From assembly GCA_945870175.1 (NCBI GenBank), contig CAMBRJ010000191.1:1-6221 (forward strand): a DNA stretch of 6,221 nucleotides, given 5' to 3'. The translations under genes were made by a program, and so were the position numbers. Below the pieces are notes generated by a model, which did not search any database, was not told where the DNA came from, and saw only the letters and a program-made list of their open reading frames with translations. Every line of letters starts with the position of its first letter. Positions within the stretch are counted from its first letter, which is position 1. The stretch is from Gemmatimonas phototrophica. Lineage in GTDB: Bacteria; Gemmatimonadota; Gemmatimonadetes; Gemmatimonadales; Gemmatimonadaceae. Of the stretch, positions 1 through 5,379 are shown piece after piece.

Positions 1-539
1 TTGAGCATGCGCATCGCCTCCTCGATCGCGGTCTTGAGCTCACGATCGAACTTCTGCGCTTCGTCCATCGGCGTGTTCTTGACCCACACATCGGGCGGCA
101 CGCCGAGGTTCTCGAGGTTCACGCCGTAGTTGTTCGGTTTCGTGGGATCGTAGGTGATCACCAGCGATCCTGGCGTTCTGATGGTGCCGCCGTTGATCAG
201 GTTGTAGCTGCCGGTGGCGATCACGGCGGCGGTGGGATTACCCACAATGCGACCAAGCCCGAGCTGGCGGAATGCCATGGGAGTGACTTCGCTGTCCGAT
301 CCCGATCGTGCGTTGATCATCATGACCTTCGGGCCGGCTATCGCCTGCCGTGGCCGACGTCCCCAGCTGCGTGCACCGGTGCGCTGATTCCAGAATTGGT
401 ACGGCTGCCGTTCGAGAATATCGATGATTTCCTGATCGATATTGCCGCCGCCGTTGAAGCGGATGTCGACGATGATCCCCTTCTTGTTGGAGAAGCGGTC
501 GATCTCGTTGCGGAATGGTGACAAGTACGCGTCACCGGT
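1..539 (-). pseudogene. S41 family (tricorn/CtpA-like) peptidase, C-terminal fragment, 5'-truncated, runs off the left edge
   Basis: Reading the minus strand with codons ending at bases 537, 534 and so on gives about 179 residues with strong S41 character. The segment KKGIIVDIRFNGGGN (codons from 482 down to 441) is the conserved strand and Gly-rich loop. MMINARSGSDSE follows (323-288), with the likely nucleophile Ser in GSD at codon 297-299. Next come GNPTAAVIATGSY and GVPPDVWVKNTP, and a helical tail rich in Lys and Glu reaches base 3. No stop occurs before the edge, so the C-terminus lies just outside. Family members are secreted or periplasmic serine peptidases whose N-terminal part (beta-propeller or PDZ region) supplies the catalytic His. 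Here family-like sequence begins near TGDAYLSPFRNE (539-504). The frame stays open upstream but becomes Pro/Arg/Cys/His-rich and unlike the family, and a kinase remnant occupies that DNA on the other strand. I see no credible start codon. It could be a decayed gene, a rearrangement product or an assembly join. The domain call is firm; pseudogene status is inferred. Confidence 0.75.
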
Positions 540-631
540 ACGAAGAGTCCAGCAATTGGTGCGTGCCTCGGGCGCGGCGTGGGGGCATGCGGCGGTCCGC
601 GGGATGGCGCTCTTCGACAGCCGTGGATGTG

Positions 632-709
632 TGCAATGCCACGCTGGGGAGCGTCTACATCCTCGGGCGCGAACTCGGCGGCGGTGGGATGTCCCGCGCC
701 TTCGTGGCG
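632..709 (+). pseudogene. Remnant of a serine/threonine protein kinase N-lobe (glycine-rich loop)
   Basis: The plus-strand frame that includes ATG 515 and stops at 752-754 contains ATLGSVYILGRELGGGGMSRAFVA. This matches the start of a Hanks-type (Pkn/PknB-like) kinase domain: a Tyr-x-Ile strand, then the ATP-binding glycine loop GxGxxxxxFVA, in the form I recall from Gemmatimonadota kinases. An intact kinase would continue with an acidic residue, a short linker and the VVVKVL strand carrying the ATP-binding Lys. Here the sequence changes at once to AARPCSNPPSG and a stop, so the Lys, the catalytic HRD and the DFG motifs are all missing. The 39 residues before it in the same frame do not resemble a kinase. 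It is therefore a short fragment with no catalytic ability, lying head to head with the S41 fragment. A chance match is possible but unlikely for such a specific loop. Confidence 0.5.
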
Positions 710-747
710 GCGGCAAGGCCCTGCTCGAATCCACCGAGCGGCCGTAG

Positions 748-769
748 TCACTGAGCCGTCGGCCAGTGA
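748..769. repeat. Short imperfect hairpin
   Basis: TCACTG (748-753) pairs with CAGTGA (764-769), and inside it GCC (755-757) pairs with GGC (761-763) around a 3-base loop, leaving one bulged A at 754. That gives 9 base pairs in total. It lies 20 bases from the larger hairpin at 790-824, downstream of the S9 peptidase gene. It may be a secondary terminator or chance; there is no U-tract on either side. Confidence 0.35.
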
Positions 770-789
770 GGTGCGTCAGCAAACGGCCA

Positions 790-824
790 AGGGGCACGGC
801 GCCGCAATCGGCCGCCGTGCCCCT
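790..824 (-). terminator. Strong hairpin after the S9 peptidase gene, probable terminator
   Basis: AGGGGCACGGCG (790-801) and CGCCGTGCCCCT (813-824) are perfect 12-bp complements, with an 11-base centre in which CCG and CGG can pair further. It begins 25 bases beyond the TGA of the S9 peptidase on the minus strand. The following minus-strand sequence, TGGCCGTTTGC, has only short T runs, so it is a weak canonical terminator. Position and stem strength still make termination or mRNA 3'-end protection the likely role. The stem is symmetric, so it could also act on plus-strand transcripts. Confidence 0.6.
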
Positions 825-849
825 CCGGTCTACCAGCCCTGCGGTGAGG

Positions 850-3279
850 TCACCACGAGGCTTGAAACGGCTTCCAGAACGGGAAGCCGTCGTCCAGCGA
901 CTCCCATCCGGGCAAGAACGGTCGCACCCCACCATCCACCGGCTGCTTGATCTCGTAATTCACCGGTGGAGTGGCGCCGAGCAGATGCTGGACGAAGTAA
1001 TCCCACCGAACACGGATAAAGTACGGCTCGTTCAACCCATGGTTGCGATTCGGTGCCCAGACCATGTCGAACGACTTGTTGGCCTTGATCAGCTCATCGA
1101 CCAGCTGCACCGTCATGGCCGGATGGACGTTGTCGTCCATGTCCCCGTGCGTCAGCAAGAGTTTGCCGCGCAAATTCTTCGCCATCGACTTGTTGGCCGA
1201 CGACTCGAAGTTGTCCGTCTTGCGCGTCGTGTCTTTCTCCATCAGTCCCTGGTACTTCTCGGCCCAGTAGATGTTGTAGCTGCGGTTGTCGTGATTGCCC
1301 GCGCCACTGACCGCGACCTTGAAGAAGTCGGGATAGCGCAACATCGCATCCGTGGAGGCAAAGCCGCCGCCGGAATGCCCGAAGATGCCCACGCGATCCG
1401 TATCGATGAAGCCATACTTCGACCCCAGCTGCTTGATGGCGGCGATATGGTCGGGCAACCCGTTGTCGCCGAAGAAGCCATAGTAGTTGTCGTGGAACGC
1501 CTTCGAGCGGAGCGGTGTGCCGAGGTGATCGAGCTGGATCACCACGAAGCCGAGTTCGGCGAGGGAGAACGGCTCCCCACCGTTCTTGAAGCTCCAACTC
1601 CCCACCGAACCCACCTGCGGCCCGGGATAAATGTGGGAGATGATCGGATACTTCTTGGTGCTGTCGATGTTGGGCGGGAGATAGAGCACCCCGTAGATGT
1701 CGGTGATGCCATCACGCGCCTTCACGTTGAAGACCTGAGCCGCGCGCCAGCCGACCACTTTCAGTCGCGACACGTCCGCCTCTTCCAACTTGCGGAGCAC
1801 GGCGCCGGTGGCGCTGCTCCGAAGCGTCGTCACCGGCGGGCTTTCCACACGCGAATAGCTATCCACGAAGTACTTCCCGCTCGGGCTGAACGTGATCACG
1901 TGATGGCCGTCTTCCGGCGTGAGCAGCGTGAGTCCCGTGCCGTCGTAGTTCACGCGATAGAGCTTCGGGTAGTACAGGAAGCCGTCGCGCCCGCGCCCCG
2001 TGAAATAGACCTGACGCAACACTTCATCGACGTACGAAACTTGCCCGACCTGCCACGCCCCGCTGGTTATCTGCGCCTTGGGCTCCGGCGCCAGACTCAT
2101 TTTCTTGGGGTCGGCGGTGATGTTCGCAACGCCCGCGCCGTCGAAGCGATACAGGTGTCCCCACCCGTCACGCTCCGACCACCAGAAGGCGTCTTTCAGA
2201 TCCTTCGTGACGTAGAAGGACGCCGGATCCTGCGGGTTCGCGATCTCCACATAGGTCTTGCCGGTATCACGCGCCACAATGCGCGACGTGCCCGTGGCCG
2301 CGTCAATCTCCGCGAGATACACTGCCTTGGAGCCGCGCATCAGCCAGGAGAGATGCAGCTTTTGGGAGTTCTCCGCCCACGCCGAGTCGCGTACCGAGCC
2401 GCCAATGGAGAGCATGCCGGGGCGGACGGGGAGTTTGATCTCCACGTTGGCCTTGCTCGCCACCTCGACGACATGCACGCGGGGATACGGGACCGCCGTG
2501 TCCCCCGGCAGCGCATAGGGCTGCGTATAGTGGCGCGGACGCTGGAAGGTGTACGAGATGTAGTGCATCTGTTCCACGTACCGCTCGTCCTGACGGAGCA
2601 CCGCGATGCGGCGACTGTCCGGCGACCAGCGCAGCGTCGGACGTACCGGCATCGGACGCTGCAGCTGGCTCGGCCGCGGCATCGTGATGCCATAGGCGTT
2701 GTAGTCGACGCCATCGGTGGTCAGCTGCACGGAATCCTTTTTGGTCTCCCGGTTCCGCACCCACAGGTTGTTCCGGTGCACGAACGCCTCGAGCTTCTTG
2801 TCCGGCGAGGCGACGTAGGGCACGTCACTGGGGAGGGTGTCGCCGACGGCACAGGCGTACGTGGTGATGTTGCAGACGAAGCGCTTCCGCACGGCGGCGA
2901 ACTCGATTTCGTTTTCATCGGTGGCATCGCGGCCAAAGCGAAACGTCTGGAACGGCAACTTCTTCGCATCGAAGGCCGTGTCGCTGGCCAGCGTCATCGC
3001 CCGTGCAAGCCGGACATGATCGAACAAGGGGCGGCGGCTGTTGGTGACCGGATCGACGAGCACGAATTCCGACCCATCGGCCAACTTGTTCCGGTACCAG
3101 AAGCGATTGCCATCCTTCAGCCATTCCGGCTGGACCACGTCACCACTCACCAACCGATCGGTGTTCCAGTTGAGCAGCTGCTCGGCGCGTGCGTAGCTGA
3201 CCTGTGCCGCTGCCGTATGCGGCAGTGTCAGTGCCACGACACCCAAGGCCGTTAGCAGATGCCATTGTCGGGCGTGCAT
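850..3279 (-). CDS. S9 family serine peptidase (DPP IV-like N-terminal propeller plus prolyl oligopeptidase domain), exported
   Basis: The 809-residue product starts with a Sec signal peptide (hydrophobic LLTALGVVALTL, probable cleavage after TAAA, near residue 25), so it should act in the periplasm or outside. Residues ~30-520 resemble the DPP IV N-terminal beta-propeller, including WWSERDGWGHLYRFD (366-380). Residues ~540-770 form the alpha/beta-hydrolase domain. The triad is Ser636 in GHSGGG, Asp715 in HGDMDDNVH and His747 in NRNHG. The Asp-to-His spacing of 32 equals that of human DPP IV (708/740), and Tyr551 in YPGP matches the oxyanion Tyr547. Length fits the S9B/S9C-type family. The double-Glu exopeptidase motif of true DPP IV is not evident, so dipeptidyl cleavage is uncertain. 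Cys136 and Cys143 may form a disulfide. The ATG at 3279 has GGAG 8 bases upstream. It lies 36 bases after the cupredoxin gene, so co-transcription is likely; a peptide-trimming role for the SusCD system is inferred. Confidence 0.95.
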   Translation of the reverse strand: MHARQWHLLTALGVVALTLPHTAAAQVSYARAEQLLNWNTDRLVSGDVVQPEWLKDGNRFWYRNKLADGSEFVLVDPVTNSRRPLFDHVRLARAMTLASDTAFDAKKLPFQTFRFGRDATDENEIEFAAVRKRFVCNITTYACAVGDTLPSDVPYVASPDKKLEAFVHRNNLWVRNRETKKDSVQLTTDGVDYNAYGITMPRPSQLQRPMPVRPTLRWSPDSRRIAVLRQDERYVEQMHYISYTFQRPRHYTQPYALPGDTAVPYPRVHVVEVASKANVEIKLPVRPGMLSIGGSVRDSAWAENSQKLHLSWLMRGSKAVYLAEIDAATGTSRIVARDTGKTYVEIANPQDPASFYVTKDLKDAFWWSERDGWGHLYRFDGAGVANITADPKKMSLAPEPKAQITSGAWQVGQVSYVDEVLRQVYFTGRGRDGFLYYPKLYRVNYDGTGLTLLTPEDGHHVITFSPSGKYFVDSYSRVESPPVTTLRSSATGAVLRKLEEADVSRLKVVGWRAAQVFNVKARDGITDIYGVLYLPPNIDSTKKYPIISHIYPGPQVGSVGSWSFKNGGEPFSLAELGFVVIQLDHLGTPLRSKAFHDNYYGFFGDNGLPDHIAAIKQLGSKYGFIDTDRVGIFGHSGGGFASTDAMLRYPDFFKVAVSGAGNHDNRSYNIYWAEKYQGLMEKDTTRKTDNFESSANKSMAKNLRGKLLLTHGDMDDNVHPAMTVQLVDELIKANKSFDMVWAPNRNHGLNEPYFIRVRWDYFVQHLLGATPPVNYEIKQPVDGGVRPFLPGWESLDDGFPFWKPFQASW

Positions 3280-3287
3280 ATCATCGA

Positions 3288-3291
3288 CTCC
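3288..3291 (-). promoter_or_regulatory. Ribosome binding site of the S9 peptidase gene
   Basis: Minus-strand GGAG lies 8 bases before the ATG at 3279-3277. It favours that start over the out-of-frame ATG at 3284-3282. Confidence 0.65.
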
Positions 3292-3315
3292 GTGTACGGG
3301 AAGAAACGATCCGGT

Positions 3316-4002
3316 TCAGCGACTGACCACGCGAAGCGTAGCGCGCATTCCCGGCTGATTGTACGTGCAGCGATAGGCGTGCACACCGGGGACGGTGGCC
3401 ACCCAGATATACGACTGCGTCTTTTGCAGATCGCCTGAATCATCCCACGGTCCGCCGGTGACCGTGTGTACCTTGCGCCCCACGTTGTACCAGCAGACGA
3501 CGGTCCCCAGCGCAACGATCGTCTCGCCATTCTCCTGGCCATCAGGCTGCGCTTGGAAGAAGTCATCCCCGCAGTAGATCTCGACCTGGTTCTGCGCAAA
3601 GGTGCCGCGCTGAATCCGAACGGTGAGTGACGTGGTCTTGCCGGCGTCGATCGTGAACTTGATCGGGTGTTGATAGGGCTCCGGCACGATGGCCTGCCCC
3701 GACGCCTGGAAGCGCAGCTGATATTCACCCGCGGGGAGATCCGCAAAGCGGAACTTGCCATTGGCGTCGGGCGCGACGGTCACGCCCACATGCTGACCGG
3801 ACGGGTACATCAGAATCAGCGCGCCGAAATTGCCTTGTGGCACGCCCTGCACATTCACGAGTTGGCCGTCCAGCGTGCCCTTGCTCGACATTAAAGAATC
3901 CGCGGGGCTGGTTGCCTCGCTACCGGCGCATCCGGTGAGCGCCACACTCATGCTGGCCACCGATACGCCCGCCACCCACAGAAAGTCGCGGCGCGACGAC
4001 AA
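3316..4002 (-). CDS. Tat-type lipoprotein: carboxypeptidase regulatory-like domain plus cupredoxin (plastocyanin-like) domain with altered copper site
   Basis: The 228-residue product opens with SRRDFL, a twin-arginine motif, then a hydrophobic stretch and a lipobox ALTGC with Cys25, which predicts Tat export and lipid anchoring. Residues ~43-131 form a beta-sandwich like the carboxypeptidase regulatory domain (GKFRFADLPAGEYQLRF is typical). Residues ~137-227 resemble a type-1 copper cupredoxin: VVCWYNVGRKVHTVTGG with His179, then YRCTYNQPGM with Cys212 and Met219. The second His ligand, expected three residues after the Cys, is Asn215 (codon AAT, minus strand 3360-3358), so normal electron transfer or copper binding is doubtful. 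Cys144 and Cys170 could pair. The start is TTG at 4002: no ATG, GTG or other TTG gives a better N-terminus, and the Tat motif begins at residue 3. No good ribosome binding site is visible; the start sits at the base of a hairpin. It follows SusD by 50 bases and precedes the S9 peptidase by 36. Its exact role is unknown. Confidence 0.85.
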   Translation of the reverse strand: MSSRRDFLWVAGVSVASMSVALTGCAGSEATSPADSLMSSKGTLDGQLVNVQGVPQGNFGALILMYPSGQHVGVTVAPDANGKFRFADLPAGEYQLRFQASGQAIVPEPYQHPIKFTIDAGKTTSLTVRIQRGTFAQNQVEIYCGDDFFQAQPDGQENGETIVALGTVVCWYNVGRKVHTVTGGPWDDSGDLQKTQSYIWVATVPGVHAYRCTYNQPGMRATLRVVSR

Positions 4003-4033
4003 ACCGGGAGCGGACGGATGTCCGCTCCCGGTT
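4002..4033 (-). terminator. Perfect 14-bp hairpin between the SusD gene and the cupredoxin gene (terminator or attenuator)
   Basis: AACCGGGAGCGGAC (4002-4015) and GTCCGCTCCCGGTT (4020-4033) are exact complements around a 4-base loop. In the minus-strand transcript it begins 19 bases after the SusD TAA and is followed by only three T residues and then GTCGTC. A partial terminator or mRNA-stabilising hairpin that lowers downstream expression relative to SusC/SusD is the likely role. The base of the stem includes the first T of the next gene's TTG start, so it may also affect initiation. Confidence 0.65.
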
Positions 4034-4052
4034 GCACTTGCTGTGTCGTTGG

Positions 4053-5375
4053 TTAGCTCAGCTTCGGACAGGTGGCCTGTCCCTCTTTCATGTTCGGGTT
4101 GGCCAGAATCTCGGAGCGCGAAAGCGGCAGCATGGTCGGCCGGTCAGCGCCGAGCGTGCCGCGCACCAGGTTGAACCGATGCAAGTCATACATGCGCTGC
4201 CCTTCGACGAAGAGCACCGCCATCCGCTCGTTGAGCAGCACCGTTTGCGCGGCCGCCGCAGTGCCGGGTGCCGGGATTGGCGCGAGCCCTACCGCCGTGC
4301 GGTTTTCGTTGAGCTTCGTTGCCATGTTGGCAAAGTCACCCTTTCGCATGTACACCTCGGCGGCAATCAGCGCCATCTCCTTCGAGCTGATCAACACCTG
4401 ATTGGCGGCCCGATCCGAATATTTCGCAATGCCGTAATAGTCGAATCGGTTGTTGACCCCTTTTTCGTTCAGCTTGCGGGTCACCGCCATGCGTGGATCC
4501 GGCTTCGCGGCGTCGAACCAGTCGGCCAATGCCCCGTTGGTATAGCTGGTCGCGCTGAAGCTTCCCAGCACGCGAGAGTGATACATCCGGCGCAGCCCGC
4601 CAGACCGGTTGCGGTTCTGATGGAACTGATTGCCGGTAGTGCTCTGCTGGTTGGCCGCACCTTCGGCGTAGACCGCCTCTTTGAGGAAGCCGGCCGGCAC
4701 CGCGAGGGCGTCAGCGAGGGCTGCGTCGAAGTTACCCGCGAACAGATTGGCACGGGCACGTGAGGCCAGCAGGACGGAGCGCCATTTGACCTGATCGGCC
4801 GCCGGAATGCTGTTCACCAGAGTCAACGCCGCGGTGAACTTGGTCACCGCCTGCGGGAAGAACTTGGCGTTGGACTCCCGGGCCCCGCCCTGCGTGAGGG
4901 GACCTTCGCAAAAGCTCGATCCGATCAGCAGATCGGAAAAGCCATCCACCCAGGTCACCTGCGTGAGCAGGGGGCTGGCGTTGGCATTCGCGCCCAGCAC
5001 CGTCTTGATGCGATCCGCTGCGCTTTGTGCGGCGAAGCGAGCGCGAAGCACCTGATCGAGTGGGCCGGAGAAGGAGCCGGTAGTGGCCCAATCGCCGCGC
5101 AGGCGGCCTTCGGAGATGTCTTCCCAGTCGACCCAGGTGGACGTCGACTCGATTTCGTCCCCCTGCAACGCGGCGACGACGACCACGTCATCGAAGGCCT
5201 GATGCAGGCTTCCCTCGGCGCCGTCCGAGACATTCTTGATGATGACGGGGGAATTCAGATCGGCATCACCGAACGCCTGCGGATCCTCGACTTCGAGGAT
5301 GCCGGAGCAGCCGGTGACGATCAGGGAGGCAGCGATCAGCACCCCGCGTACTGCATGTCGTGAAATACGGGTCAT
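4053..5375 (-). CDS. SusD/RagB family nutrient-uptake outer-membrane lipoprotein
   Basis: The 440-residue protein is the surface lid partner of the SusC receptor, binding substrate and closing over the barrel. It has a lipoprotein signal: Arg-containing n-region, hydrophobic GVLIAASLIV and lipobox VTGC with Cys23, followed by SGILEVEDP, the usual SusD start. The helical C-terminal half carries family signatures: LIAAEVYMRKGDF (336-348), LNENRTAVGL (355-364), LNERMAVLFVEGQRMYDLHRF (381-401) and the ending LPLSRSEILANPN (416-428). Length is at the short end for the family, as for many non-Bacteroidota members. An in-frame start at 5441 would add 22 charged residues before the signal peptide and overlap SusC, so ATG 5375 is preferred. 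It follows the SusC stop by 4 bases, which implies translational coupling. Substrate cannot be read from the sequence. Confidence 0.93.
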   Translation of the reverse strand: MTRISRHAVRGVLIAASLIVTGCSGILEVEDPQAFGDADLNSPVIIKNVSDGAEGSLHQAFDDVVVVAALQGDEIESTSTWVDWEDISEGRLRGDWATTGSFSGPLDQVLRARFAAQSAADRIKTVLGANANASPLLTQVTWVDGFSDLLIGSSFCEGPLTQGGARESNAKFFPQAVTKFTAALTLVNSIPAADQVKWRSVLLASRARANLFAGNFDAALADALAVPAGFLKEAVYAEGAANQQSTTGNQFHQNRNRSGGLRRMYHSRVLGSFSATSYTNGALADWFDAAKPDPRMAVTRKLNEKGVNNRFDYYGIAKYSDRAANQVLISSKEMALIAAEVYMRKGDFANMATKLNENRTAVGLAPIPAPGTAAAAQTVLLNERMAVLFVEGQRMYDLHRFNLVRGTLGADRPTMLPLSRSEILANPNMKEGQATCPKLS

Positions 5376-5379
5376 GAGA

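Larger units (their letters stand above)
540..849. other. Gene-poor junction region between S9 peptidase and S41 fragment
   Basis: These 310 bases hold no gene I would call intact. They contain, from left to right, about 90 bases with no recognisable coding content, a short plus-strand kinase-like remnant (632-709), and two hairpins (748-769 and 790-824) next to the end of the S9 peptidase gene. Several overlapping frames are open here, but their translations are rich in Arg, Pro, His and Cys and resemble high-GC noise. The stretch separates two minus-strand peptidase genes and sits where the N-terminal half of the S41 peptidase would be expected. Confidence 0.6.

Noticed and set aside
517..536. 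Inverted repeat GGTGAC/GTCACC at the end of the S41-like segment
   Set aside because: Only 6 bp with an 8-base gap, within sequence that encodes family-like residues; such pairs are frequent by chance, so it is not taken as a recombination or attachment site.
338..751. Minus-strand open frame of 137 codons spanning the junction
   Set aside because: It is in a different frame from the S41 fragment, which shows clear conserved motifs over the same DNA. Its product is low-complexity Arg/Pro/Ser/His.
766..3255. Plus-strand open frame of 829 codons opposite the S9 peptidase
   Set aside because: It is the mirror of a confidently identified gene in high-GC DNA. Its translation is rich in Arg, Val and His without domain signatures, and it has no signal, motif or ribosome binding site.
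4032..4763. Plus-strand open frame of 243 codons opposite the SusD gene
   Set aside because: Antisense shadow of the SusD coding sequence, with an Arg/His-rich composition and no recognisable domain.
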